From Paragorgia papillata (lineage: Eukaryota > Cnidaria > Anthozoa > Scleralcyonacea > Coralliidae): a stretch of 64,000 nt of DNA. The notes below the pieces were generated by a model that searched no databases, was not told where the DNA came from, and saw only the letters and a program-made list of their open reading frames with translations. The DNA lies in NCBI GenBank assembly GCA_035771165.1, contig JAWNZC010000265.1:1313001-1377000 (forward strand). The letters run 5' to 3'. The translations under genes and the position numbers were made by a program. The stretch's first letter is position 1. Every line of letters starts with the position of its first letter. Below, in pieces: positions 44,305 through 55,069 of the stretch.

Positions 44305-44753
44305 TATTTCATTAAAGAACTTTTGAAATGACAAAGTAAGATCTTTTGCTGTTTTTTGTTTACTTGCTTCGTTTATGAGATATTTCAGTTTGTTTTATAT
44401 GTGAAACTAACCAGTGACATCACAAGGTGCATAATGACTTACTGGGAAAGGTTATATATCTTTTCTGTTATCAAACGGAATCACTTCAAAGCAATTATGT
44501 GTGCGTTTTTCCCTTACAACAACAGAAATATACTTTTTCAACTGATTCCGTTTAGTAATAGCAAAGATATATAACCTTTCCCAGTAAGTCATTATGCACG
44601 TTGTGATGTCACTGGTTAGTTTCACATATAAAACAAACTGAAATATCTCATAAACGAAGCAAGGAAACGAAAAACAGCAAAAGATGTTACTTTGTCATTT
44701 CAAAAGTACTTTCAAATAAGACAAACTTAATTTTCGTTTCATAAACACTTTAA
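44305..44753. mobile_element. MITE family M3, copy with damaged left end
   Basis: Long arms include CGTTTATGAGATATTTCAG, GTGCATAATGACTTACTGGG and GTTATATATCTTT. The right end reads CGTTTCATAAACACTTTAA. The intact relative is 58341-58801. Confidence 0.75.
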
Positions 44754-44819
44754 ATACATTAATTATGCCGTGTCATACTGTAATTCGGGACTTACAAACA
44801 TCTGACTTTTAATTTTTAG

Positions 44820-44864
44820 GGTCCACCTGGTGAACCTGGATTATCTGGAGGTTCAGGACAAGAG
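44820..44864 (+). CDS. Collagen exon 9 (45 bp)
   Basis: GPPGEPGLSGGSGQE, five triplets, phase 0. The donor GTACTA is weak. Confidence 0.95.
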
Positions 44865-45120
44865 GTACTATAAACTTGTATTAAAATTATTTGTACATGA
44901 TGATTATAATAGATGTCAGTTGAGTATAGGAAATAACATTGTTTGAAAAGAAGCAGTAAAATGCGTGTTAGTTTTCTTGCGCATGCAGTTTAAATTCCCG
45001 TTGCTGCCTAGCCTGTCTAATGCTTCTCCCTTTGACGAGTAAAGTAATCTGGTGTTATAAATAGAGAAAATCATAATCTGGTGTTATGGATAGAGAAAAT
45101 CATAAATGACTCGCTGTTGA

Positions 45121-45930
45121 GTTATCAGACCGCTGCAGAATTATCTCATAAAGTTAAATGTCAACAAAGTCGACCAACACCCTTCTTCATCAGACGAAAT
45201 AGCCAAGAAATTTCCAACCATATATAATGGAATTGGAAAACTAAAGAATTTCGAAGTCAAATTGCACATTGACGAAACAGTACCTCCCATCGGTCAAAAC
45301 GCACGGCGAATTCCGTTCCACTTGCGCAAGAAAGTTTCCGCAGCTCTTAAGCAATTAGAAAATCAAGGGATAATCGAGAAAGTAGAAGGACCCACACCGT
45401 GGGTTTCGCCCCTTGTCGTTATTCCGAAAAATGATGGAACTGTACGTTTATGTGTTGACATGAGAATGCCAAACCGCGCCATTCAGAGAGAACGTCACCC
45501 AAGCCCAACTGTAGACGACCTTATACATGCAATGAATGGTGCCAAAGTGTTCTCAAAGCTAGACTTGCGTTCCGGATATCATCAGTTGTCGTTAGCAAAA
45601 GAGAGCCGATATATTACAACCTTCGCTACGCACAAAGGTTTACGCAGATATACACGACTTAACTTTGGAGCTAATTCTGCCAGTGAACTATTCCAGAATG
45701 TAATCCATGATCAAATTCACGACATCCCCGGTGTTATTAATATAAGTGATGATGTCATTGTATATGGCAAAACGCAGCAAGATCACGATATCGCCCTTCA
45801 CGCTGTTTGTCAACGTTTCGCCAAAGTTGGTCTAACCTTAAACCAACAAAAATGTCAGTTCAGTCAAAACAAACTAACGTTTTTTGGTATTTTTTTTTCC
45901 TCGGAAGGAAATAAGATTTCTCGCCGGCGG
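45121..45930 (+). pseudogene. Ty3/gypsy reverse transcriptase fragment
   Basis: The frame is open from 45121 (no Met start) to about 45930. It contains LKQLENQGIIEKVEGPTPWV, SPLVVIPKNDGTVRLCVDMR, FSKLDLRSGYHQL and ISDDVIVYG (the catalytic DD box; ISDD is a known variant of YxDD), ending LTFFGIFFSSEGNKIS. The usual FG(V/L)NSA box is altered to FGANSAS. Integrase, RNase H, gag and LTRs are missing. The frame runs on to 45987 through unrelated sequence. Confidence 0.9.
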
Positions 45931-46098
45931 AAGTATGACAGAGGCGAGAAATGCAGTTCTCACACGGAGCTGGACACTGGGTTCTAGAGAGAACCCCATT
46001 GTAATATAATCACTTTTTTCTTGTTGATCGCTACGACCAGACGTGTATTCCCGCGCTTGCGATTCAACAAAGGATATATTTTTTCGTTGGAGCTTATT

Positions 46099-46336
46099 AA
46101 TGCCAGCAACTAAGTCACGTCGGTCTCGTAAGCATCGAGCGGTTCAACGATTGACGGCTCATAATACCAGTCCACGATGGAGTCGTTCTCGTTCGCCAGC
46201 GCACGATGAAAACCATGCGCCAGAACATAGACCGCGTTCAGAGTCGCACTCCTCGCACTCAAGACTCGGCAGTGGGCACATGCGTGAGTCGTCGTCGAAT
46301 TCATGCCGTGAATACCCGCCAGAATGGGCGCGATAA
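46099..46336 (+). pseudogene. DIRS-type gag-like N-terminal fragment (Ser/Arg-rich)
   Basis: MPATKSRRSRKHRAVQRL begins a basic, Ser/Arg/His-rich frame ending at EYPPEWAR-stop. Immediately downstream (46340) the next frame continues LEAQKKNEDELKKL and YEGKKRQWELN, as in DIRS gag proteins. I read these as one broken gag. Confidence 0.55.
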
Positions 46337-46339
46337 CTT

Positions 46340-47140
46340 TTGGAAGCCCAGAAAAAGAATGAAGATGAACTAAAGAAGCTCCGCGCCACGACTGGAACAA
46401 CCTACGCGCCAAAGTTCAAATACGAGGGGAAGAAACGTCAGTGGGAGTTAAATCGCGACGTGCTTTCGAAATTGGAAACGGCCAGAGAGTGCGCGATTAT
46501 CACCGCGGGTTATCACCATGTCGATATACTGCCCAGTCACACAACCTACTTGGGTTTTAAGTGGGAAAGCAACGGTTCAGTCTGCTATTTTAAGTTTATG
46601 GTTCTGCCATTTGGGTTGTCTACAGGACCTTATGTTTTCTCAAAAATCCAAAAGGCTCTTGTAAAACACTGGCGGGCCGATGGCCTTCGTATCTTTACTT
46701 ATTTAGACGATGGGGCTGGGTCCGACAGTTCGTTTGCTTCCACACAGCTAATGGCAAATCAGGTTAAGCAGGATATAGCTAGTAGCGGTTTTGTGGCGCA
46801 TGAAGATAAATGTGTGTGGACACCTGTTCAGGTCGGAGAAATCCTTGGTTTCATTGTAAATCTAAAAGACGGGGCATTTTCACTTTCAAGACTGTCGGTA
46901 GAATGGGCACCGAGAGATGAAAATGAATTAGCCGATGAGTTGTCTCGCTGCCATGATCCGGACGATTACCAATTGAATCCCCAAATTTTCCAAATGATTG
47001 ATCGTCGGTGGGGTCCCCACACAATAGATCGGTTTGCTAGCATAACGACTCGTCAAACGGCGCGATTCTGTGCTAAATGGCTGACACCTGAATGTGGGGC
47101 TGTTGATGCTTTTACCACTTGCTGGTCTGGGGGAGAATAA
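46340..47140 (+). pseudogene. DIRS-type reverse transcriptase/RNase H with internal deletion
   Basis: After a gag remnant (FKYEGKKRQWELNRDVLSKL), the frame jumps at about 46500 into RT sequence: AGYHHVDILPSHTTYLGFKW, FMVLPFGLSTGPYVFSK and IFTYLDDGAGS (YLDD box). RNase H follows with VEWAPRDENELADELSRCHD and WGPHTIDRFAS...AVDAFTTCWSGGE. The direct gag-RT fusion shows that the start of the RT was deleted. A frameshift at about 47140 separates the following stretch (GTVIIPYWPWWPLL at 47201). Confidence 0.85.
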
Positions 47141-47400
47141 CTGGGTTTTCCCACCATCCCAAGGGTTATCAGGATCATGAAAGCAACCATGGCGACTGGT
47201 ACTGTGATCATCCCTTACTGGCCTTGGTGGCCATTGCTGGTGCAATCCAAGGATGAATTTGCAGGGTGGGTGATGGACTGGTGGGAAATACAGCCGACAG
47301 TAGGGTCTTCTGTGTCGGTTTTCCGGTATATCGTAGGAGAACTCTGCTACAGCAGGGTAGGTGGAGGTGCCCGGGAGGAACTTAAATAAAGATTGCGATC

Positions 47401-47770
47401 ATGCCTGTTATGGGCAACATCGAAGTGCATCCATGCAGTTGTAATGGATACTATTATTGAGATACAGACCTGTTATGGGTGAGCTATCATAAATGTCTGC
47501 TCTACAAGGCATTACCATGGACACCTGCTATGGACAGCAGGGACACATAGCCCAGTCTGGGGCATGCATGACTAAGGAGAGTAACCGTTATGGCTATAAC
47601 TATCCGAAATGCCTGTTATGGGCGAACTATGAAGTGTGCTTGTTATGGGCGAACTATGAAATAGGCCTGTTATGGGCAGAATGTGAAGTAGGCCTGTTAT
47701 GGGCAGAATGTGAAGTAGGCCTGTTATGGGCAGAATGCGAAGTAGGCCTGTTATGGGCAGAATGGCTGGG
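47401..47770 (+). repeat. 27-bp minisatellite inside the DIRS element
   Basis: Five clean units of GGCCTGTTATGGGCAGAATG plus TGAAGTA (47617-47765) and several decayed ones to the left. The open frame LLWAECEVG is an artefact. Confidence 0.85.
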
Positions 47771-47797
47771 GATACATATATAAAGCTTGACTGACTC

Positions 47798-48337
47798 ATG
47801 AGTGCTGGATGCGACCACTCATTGACCCAGCTGTTTTATACTCTTACAGATGATAAGAGGTGCCATAAGGTGATAAAACTATCGAGTTGGCCTGAGCTTA
47901 AGAGTTTAAAAAATCCAGAATTAAAGTCTCTCGTTCAAAAGCTCCCTGATATTCTAGCATCCGATCGGGCTCCAAAGACAGTGATGAAGTACACCAACAG
48001 CTACCAACGGTGGAAAAGCTGGGTCACTGCACGGGGTATATTGCCACTGCCGGCCGAAGGTTCATTATTTGCCTTATACTTGGTGTCAATCTTGCAACAG
48101 GCACGCTCTACATTTGTCATCGATTCTGCTATCTACGGGGTGGCATGGGCCCATAAGAAGAATGGTTTTCCAGACCCAACATCGGTACATAAAAGATCCA
48201 AGTCCGATATTTCCCGTAATAACCAAGCACACGAGCTGCTTGGTTATTACGGGAAATATCGGATTTGGAATATCGGACTTGGATCTTTTATGTACCGATC
48301 TGTAAGACCTGTAAATAAAGGTCTACTGTCTGGTTGA
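47798..48337 (+). pseudogene. DIRS-type tyrosine recombinase, truncated
   Basis: The N-terminal core-binding (SAM-like) domain is visible: LVQKLPDILASDRAPKTVMK, YTNSYQRWKSWVTARGI, FALYLVSILQQARS and VAWAHKKNGFPDPT. The catalytic domain with the R-H-R-Y tetrad is absent. Instead the frame enters a palindrome (48181-48299) and stops. A tyrosine recombinase downstream of RT/RNase H is the hallmark of the DIRS order. Confidence 0.82.
48181..48299. repeat. Palindrome at the end of the DIRS remnant
   Basis: ATCGGTACATAAAAGATCC through GTAATAACCAAGCA is followed by its inverse, which carries a 15-bp internal duplication (TATCGGATTTGGAA). Confidence 0.85.
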
Positions 48338-48374
48338 TTGTTTAATATGTGATGTTGTTGTTTTTATGTTATAG

Positions 48375-48428
48375 GGTGACAGAGGTGATCCTGGAGCACC
48401 AGGAGAACCTGGAGCATCAGGAGAACCT
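48375..48428 (+). CDS. Collagen exon 10 (54 bp)
   Basis: GDRGDPGAPGEPGASGEP, phase 0. The acceptor ATAG/GGT is 38 bp after the retroelement remnant ends. Confidence 0.96.
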
Positions 48429-49559
48429 GTATGTAATGATCTTTTGTTTATTTTCGTGTAATATTTCATAAATAACAAAACTTGACTCAGTCAAGATATG
48501 TTTCTGTAATTTCTATTCTTCGCAAACGGTATACATTTTAAGTGTTGAAAGGGCAGGAAAAAATGTGAGAAAAGGCCGTATTCTTGGCTGGTTGCTTCGA
48601 GCAACTCTTGCACTTTTTTCGTGTTCATCTATGAAGCTTACCGAACCATGAACCAAAAAAAAAGTACATGCCACATTTATTTCCTTTTTTGGAAATTGGT
48701 TATTTAGATTATGAGCTTCAAATTTATTCTATCTGAAATTTTCAAGTCGAGAAGGCCAAGAAGGGATTTTAGTAGCTTGTGCTTTAAAGCTGCCTCTATT
48801 TTGTAAAATTTGTTCATTTACATTCATTTGTTGAAGAAGTGCAATTTGATCTCCTAAAACAGAGATTGGACCAGAATTAAGAGTTCTTTAACCAGAAGTA
48901 ATTTTGTCACCACTTATTGATAAAGTATTCATTCAAACTAAAGGGCAAGCTTGTGTCTTTTTACCATGGGTTAATTGTTCTAATTTATCGAAAAGCATGT
49001 GTAAAGGCAGTGCCGTATCCAGAGATTATTTGGGCACACCGGTCAGTGACGATATTGGGTTTTTGAAATGTTGAGTCTCGGAAATGCCATTTCCTGCATT
49101 CTGAGAATATATACTTACGATCCACGCTTGATGGACTTTTCTCGTCCCCATAGCCTGCGTTCTTTGTGGTCAGCAGATCACAAGGAACGCAAGGTAAGTT
49201 CTTCATCTTATGAGATCATAATGGACAAAACCTTCCATGGCAGATATCGATGTGATGTTACGACGTTTTATTACGTTTTTCTTTTTCTACTGTCTGACAT
49301 TGCTGAGTGGCAGTGAATGCTTAATATAGCTGCTTTGAATGATTGAAAAACCCTCAGATTGTAGTACATAGTTTATAAATTGATAATAGTCAATTTTATG
49401 TTCTTTTTAATTAATGTCGTTTATGATTTTTTGTGTACCGGCGTCTCAAATCCCCAGGAAACGGCCCTGAAAGGTGGATAAGATCGTCTGACAAGTGGCA
49501 AAGAATTCGAGTACTAGGCTAAGTTATTCCGAAATAACTTGTTTGGTTCATTTCTTTAG
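48429..49559 (+). other. Intron 10
   Basis: 1.1 kb of AT-rich sequence with no feature I can name. Confidence 0.6.
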
Positions 49560-49613
49560 GGACAAGGCGGACAGAAAGGTAACAAAGGCCGAGAAGGGAA
49601 TCCTGGAGAACCG
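49560..49613 (+). CDS. Collagen exon 11 (54 bp)
   Basis: GQGGQKGNKGREGNPGEP, phase 0, donor GTATGT. Confidence 0.96.
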
Positions 49614-49814
49614 GTATGTAATATAATAAGTACTATATTGAAAACAACTAAATTATGAGAAATCATTTGAATAAAGGTGTTGGAGAAGAATTACTTGTTT
49701 AAACTGCTAATGCAATGGAAAAAAATATCTAGTTTTAATCTTATTAAAACAATTTTCCACATGTTGAAAAAGAATGCCGACCGTGCTTTTTGAATAGAAT
49801 TCATTTTTTTATTT

Positions 49815-49979
49815 AACAAATAAATTCCATTTTGCCGTTGTCTGTTCAGTTATAGATGTACAGATGACGTCACAACGGTAAGGTTGGTAAGAACAAAGAA
49901 GTGGCCCACGAGACAACGTTGTTACGTCTTCTGTGCATCTATAACTGCACAGACAACAAAAAAATGGAATCTATTTGTT
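49815..49979. mobile_element. MITE family M1, copy 2
   Basis: It has the same arms as 18175-18352, AACAAATAAATTCCATTTTG and TGTCTGTTCAG...CACAACG, with a shortened centre. Confidence 0.85.
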
Positions 49980-50309
49980 TTATACAATACAAAAATTTAA
50001 AAGGTTTTTATCCAAACTCTTGCCGGATTTTGGGGCATGAAGAAGGAAAAATACAAGTCAGCTGACGTTATCTGACGTGTCCATGTGTCTGTCCTCTAAT
50101 AGATCATGGTCAAGAGCCAATGAAAACACGCATAGCAACCAGAGTATTGTATAAAAAAAGATGTGACACTCAATTTAGAAAACTTTCTCTTCTGCTTAAT
50201 GTTTATGCATTGTTAAGGCCCCTTTGCACAGGCGATCTTTGCTGCGATTTTTCTCATCTTAACGCATGCAGTTCAGTATAGATGTCTCACGGATGTTAAT
50301 GATCCATTT

Positions 50310-50438
50310 AACAAATAGAATATTTCCCGTTGTCTGTTCAGTTATAGATGCACAGATGACGTCACAGCGTGGTAAGAACAAAAAATATTCTTACCACGTT
50401 ATGACGTCTTCTGTGCATCTATAACTGAACAGACAACA
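50310..50438. mobile_element. MITE family M1, copy 3
   Basis: TGTCTGTTCAGTTATAGATG and its inverse form a compact palindrome. The outer AATGGAATCTATTTG arm is lost on the right. Confidence 0.85.
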
Positions 50439-50932
50439 TGTGTCTGTCCTCTAATAGATCATGGGCAACAACCAATGAAAACACACATAGCAACCAGGGT
50501 ATTGTTTATAGCCTTATAAATGGTCCAATTCATTCAAAAGTCAATCCATTCGACCGCATGCGTTAAAACAATAAGATTCGCAGCAAAAAGTGCCTATGTA
50601 AACGAGCTTTTAGTCTATCAGCTAATTAAGAATATCAAACCCAGCAAAATATCTTGAGAAAAGCCATTCAATCAAACACAACAATAAAATTATAGTACTT
50701 AATAAAATCTAACGTTTCGTTGTTAACATCACAACATCTTCAGAGATAATAACATAAGTCCAGAATGCCTAGGTATATATTTATCAATAATTAAACATAC
50801 ATTGACCAATCAGAGAAAGATACTATAAATAGAAGTTACAGGTGTAGGAAACAGTAAACTAATAAAAAAGAAATGAGAGCTGACAGTCATATTATAATAG
50901 AAAAAGCGGTGCAGTACCAATATTAGCTTTTA

Positions 50933-51359
50933 AAGTGGTTCTCTGATGAAAATATTGTTGGTAATGTTTCTGCATAATCCTAAAGATATTATGGTACTTG
51001 ATAATTGAGCAAGTTTCATTTCGAAATTCTCAAAAACAATAATGTATTTTACGTGCGAAGTTTGTATTCTGGGGCGCCACCATTAAAGTGGCCGTGTTTG
51101 AGAAGAATGAGTTGAGGAGAACTTATGACGTCATAAACTCAACAAACAAAATATCATTGCTGTTGTCAACAAAAGGGTCATTGTTGTTATGAGTCTATGA
51201 CGTCATAGGCTTCCTCGACTTATTCTTCTCAAGCTCGGCCACTTTAATGGCGGCGCTCCAAACTACAAACTTTACACGTAAAATACCACCTTTTCTTCAA
51301 CGAATTTTGAAATGAAATTTTACACGATTACCAACCACCATAACATCTTTAGGATTATG
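50933..51359. mobile_element. MITE family M2, copy truncated at right end
   Basis: It begins AAGTGGTTCTCTGATGAAAA like 37616 and keeps the TTATGACGTCATAAACTC arm and its inverse. It stops after ATCTTTAGGATTATGG. Confidence 0.85.
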
Positions 51360-51755
51360 GTTTAAGATTGCAAATGAGTAGACTTTCGCGTAAGAGGAGT
51401 TTAAAACTCAAAAGAACAAGAAGAGATAATTTTTAAAATCAATAGAATGTTTATTAGAATAAAATCACAATAGAATATAAAATGAGATAGAATGCTAGTG
51501 GAAGGGGGTTAGTGCGCTTTTCACCAGTAAGAGGTGAAATTCCCATGTGGTCCGAGACACGTGTATGTAAGTGTATGTAAGTATGTATGTTTCTCCGACA
51601 TACGAAACTCCGCAGCTTCGACACGTAAAACTATAAACTACATGTGATCTTGGACGAAGGGGAATTAGTCTACCACTGAAATGTGAACATTACTCGTCAA
51701 TTGCTAACCCATTTTCAAATGCCATATCTTTACAGTTAATTTTAATTTTCTTTAG

Positions 51756-51809
51756 GGTCCAGCTGGAGAGCCTGGAGAACCTGGTGAAGCTGGTCTTGCG
51801 GGTCCTGAA
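51756..51809 (+). CDS. Collagen exon 12 (54 bp)
   Basis: GPAGEPGEPGEAGLAGPE, phase 0, an acidic segment. Donor GTACGT. Confidence 0.96.
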
Positions 51810-51974
51810 GTACGTTACGAGAAACCCATGTTTGTATAAATATATATACGTATGTGTTTGCGTGCGTATAGACAGAGTATATAAGTACAGAATATATCAT
51901 TTTCTGAACCTGACGTCAAACGCAGCTTGGATTTCTATTGAAAATATACAAAAGTCTAATTTCAAAAGGCAAAT

Positions 51975-52470
51975 GATGATGGGTGATGGATGTTGGTGGT
52001 GGATGTGGATGGTGAATGGTGGATGGAGGGTATGGATGGTGAATGTGGATGGTGGATGTGGATGGTGGGGGTGGATGGTAGGTGTGGATGGTGGATGGTG
52101 GATGTGGATGATGGATGTGGATGGTGGGTGTGGATCGTGGGTGTGGATGGTGGATGTGGATGGTGGATGTGGATGGTGGGTGTGGATCGTGGGTGTGGAT
52201 GGTGGATGGTAGATGTGGATGGTGGATGGTGGATGTGGATGGTGGGTGTGGATGGTGAATGTGAAAGGTGGATGTGGATGGTGGGTGTGGATGGTGGGTG
52301 TGGATGGTGGATGTGGATGGCGGTTGGTGGGTGTGGATGGTGGATGTGCATGTAGATGTGGATGTGGACAGTAGATGTTGATGGTTGATGTGGATGTTTA
52401 TGTGCTTGGTTGATGTGGATGGTGGATGTGCATGTTATGTGGTTGATTGATGTTAGTCGTGGATGTTGAT
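51975..52470 (+). repeat. GGATGTGGATGGT-type minisatellite in intron 12
   Basis: Six- and twelve-base GGATGT and GGATGGTGGGTGT units fill most of the intron. Open frames on both strands are artefacts. Confidence 0.92.
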
Positions 52471-52614
52471 GTGGAAAATGATGAAGTCTATACTTATTGA
52501 AATGGTCTACACATTTATCTCATATATTTTTAATGTAAACATGCCGTTTATAGTAAAAAAAACATAACAATCCCTGGTTAAAACTAACACTACTTGTAAT
52601 TTTTGCTATCCTAG

Positions 52615-52668
52615 GGAAATCGTGGAGACCAAGGTCGTCAGGGTACACAAGGGTCAAAAGGAGAACAG
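52615..52668 (+). CDS. Collagen exon 13 (54 bp), GC donor
   Basis: GNRGDQGRQGTQGSKGEQ, phase 0. The exon ends ACAG/GCAAGA, so the following intron is of the GC-AG type. Confidence 0.94.
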
Positions 52669-52844
52669 GCAAGAGAAATATTTCTTGAATGATATTGGTT
52701 TCAGAAGTTTGCATAAGAGTGAACAAAAATATAGAACAAAGACTTTTGCTGAGTTTCCAGATCATCTCTCGATAAACTAGTTATGGTTTCAAGTAATTTA
52801 AATTGTTCATTCCAATAATTTACATTTTTCTCTAAATAAAATAG

Positions 52845-52898
52845 GGACAAAGAGGATTGGTTGGTGATCAAGGAGAAACCGGTGCAGTTGGTCCAACT
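52845..52898 (+). CDS. Collagen exon 14 (54 bp)
   Basis: GQRGLVGDQGETGAVGPT, phase 0. Confidence 0.96.
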
Positions 52899-53696
52899 GT
52901 AAGTGTTGTGTGTTGCATTCTTTGTATATAGCTGTTGTGTAAAAGTTTAATTATGAATTTATCTTTAGTCATAGATCTAAGTTTCCTTTGAGAAGGCCAC
53001 AAAAACATTTTTTACAAGAAATCTTACAAGTTGCATGTTGCCTGAACAATGCTCAAAAAAGATTGTTATCATGCATGAGCAATTTTGTCGGACCAACCGA
53101 CAATATTGTTCATCATTGTTTTGGTCTTAACAATATTGTTTTTCCTTGTTTCAACAATATTGCTCATTTTTGACGAGAAAATCGTAAAGAAGCTAGGCGT
53201 AGCCGAGTTATCCGTAGAGTGTCTAATGTGTCTTTATCAACCTTTTCCAAGTGTCGTTATAACTCGATAAATCTTCATATTAGAAGACGAAAGGCTTCTG
53301 ACTGAAGGATTTTGACGGTCTTCCATGCACTGGACCGTCTGGTAGTTTGTCGTCCGGCTTTCTTGTTTTAACGACGGGAAAATCGACGGACAAATTGAAG
53401 ATGGAAGTCTCTTTATTTACCGCATATAAAGGCTAGTTTCCACTCAGGAAATCTTCCCCTAACGACGAGTTTCTTGTCCAGTTTACCGAGCAATTATGCA
53501 ATTTTTTAAATACCTGTGTCAACAGTCCGGTCCTTAGGTATTTTTTTGTGTCCTGGGACATGTTGCAACTTGGTTTAATACACCTAACGTTGCTAGCATT
53601 ATGACATTACATTGTTTTGGAGCAAGTTACGTAAATTTCTTTCTCGTATTACCACTCTACTTATCGTTCAGTGTTTTCTATTTTCTAACCAATTAG
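52899..53696 (+). other. Intron 14
   Basis: About 800 bp with nothing I can name, apart from repeated CAATATTG strings around 53100-53165. Confidence 0.6.
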
Positions 53697-53741
53697 GGTA
53701 ACAATGGTGATGCTGGAGCTGACGGATATCATGGCAAGGAT
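53697..53741 (+). CDS. Collagen exon 15 (45 bp)
   Basis: GNNGDAGADGYHGKD, phase 0, donor GTGAGT. Confidence 0.95.
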
Positions 53742-54234
53742 GTGAGTTAAAAAATATAGGAGAAATAATTGGTGAAGGGTACACTGATTGAACATAATTC
53801 ATAGATATATCTGAGTTTAAATTTACGGAAAAACAAAAAAAAGAAGTTTTTCACCAGAAAAGGCCATTGTAGGAATATTTCAACCTGTAGTAATCGAATT
53901 TTTATTTGAGAGGAATGTATAACTACATTGTTAGACAGCAACAGTTCTTACATGTCTGCGATGTCTTAAGGACAAGTTCCCTTATATTTATATGGATAGT
54001 TCTTGCTGTAGTTCCGAGAAATGCAGAGGATGTTTGTGCATTCAAAGTTTCAACCCAGAGATGTTTACTGTCCTCCTCTTCTGGTTTCGGGTCGTGATCA
54101 ATACATAAAAAGGAAAAACAAAAAAAGTAGAGAACACCTTGGTTGACAAATTGTAAAATGATATGCTGTTGGTATACCAGCTGTTGGCATTACTATTTTT
54201 CATTTTACCTATAACTTTTTTTATGTTGAATTAG
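53742..54234 (+). other. Intron 15
   Basis: About 490 bp of AT-rich sequence; nothing seen. Confidence 0.6.
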
Positions 54235-54288
54235 GGAGAATCTGGACAGCCTGGCCCGAAGGGTACTCAAGGAGTAAAAGGACCCCAG
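54235..54288 (+). CDS. Collagen exon 16 (54 bp)
   Basis: GESGQPGPKGTQGVKGPQ, phase 0. Confidence 0.96.
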
Positions 54289-54562
54289 GTAAGGAAGATG
54301 AAATCTATAAAAAAGATCTTAGAAGAGATAGTAATCAACTAGGGAAAATAACAGAATAATGCCATTAACAAATTCTAAATAAATTTCTATTTTGAGGTAA
54401 GCACCGTGTATTCAATTTTCTATGCTGAGTGTTCGTCCTGTGAGCTCAGGGCTTCAGCAGAGCTAATGAATGATTAAACTACACGTCGGTATATTTGATT
54501 AAGTATGTCATCTTTTTGGCTTACCTTTACTTTGTTAATGAGTTTTTTGCTATGCTTTTTAG

Positions 54563-54607
54563 GGACCTAGTGGTCGACCAGGTACTTCAGGACCAGCCGG
54601 TCCTCCG
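54563..54607 (+). CDS. Collagen exon 17 (45 bp)
   Basis: GPSGRPGTSGPAGPP, phase 0. Confidence 0.96.
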
Positions 54608-54678
54608 GTAAGTACCAGCTTCAGTTTAATTTTTGTATTTGGGTACTGTGAGTTAGACTTGCTACAAATCTCTCTGCA

Positions 54679-54725
54679 TCCGTCCGTCCGTCCGTCCGTC
54701 CGTCCGTCCGTCCGTCTGTCCGTCC

Positions 54726-54785
<60 letters not shown>
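54679..54785 (+). repeat. (CCGT)n/(CTGT)n microsatellite
   Basis: Compound tetranucleotide array in intron 17. Confidence 0.97.
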
Positions 54786-54787
<2 letters not shown>

Positions 54788-55069
54788 TCGCATAGACCTA
54801 CACAAGCACACAGATATACGTGTATGTATACATCTTAACACCACACAATACAGCACATCTACTAAATAGGTAGCGCGTGCAAAACCAGTCAAGCTCAGAC
54901 CACCCCCACATATAAATGAGTGACCGCTGACTAGCATTCACTCCTTTTTTACCTTGCCTAAATTGTATTTAGCCTCATTACATTACATGACACTACAGCA
55001 CAATGCTATGGTTTAATTTTTATTTTCAGTCAGATTCAGTTTTTATGTTGAATTATTTTTATTATGTAG

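Larger units (their letters stand above)
43029..44819 (+). other. Intron 8
   Basis: It contains a Harbinger-like MITE (43223-43487), a GGGG-rich repeat stretch (43550-43880), repeat R3 (44130-44275) and a TTAA-type MITE copy (44305-44753). Confidence 0.6.
44865..48374 (+). other. Intron 9 with retroelement nest
   Basis: It is almost entirely occupied by a gypsy RT fragment followed by a DIRS-type element (45121-48337). All are in the same orientation as the host gene. Confidence 0.8.
49614..51755 (+). other. Intron 11
   Basis: It contains two M1 MITEs (49815-49979 and 50310-50438), each followed by a shared CTAATAGATCATGG...AGCAACCAG direct repeat (50095 and 50452). An ACATCTTCAG hairpin (50708-50748) and an M2 MITE (50933-51359) are also present. 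Confidence 0.7.

Noticed and set aside
51962..52355. ORFs rich in Gly/Trp/Asp (plus) and His/Pro (minus)
   Set aside because: Translations of the GGATGTGGATGGT repeat.
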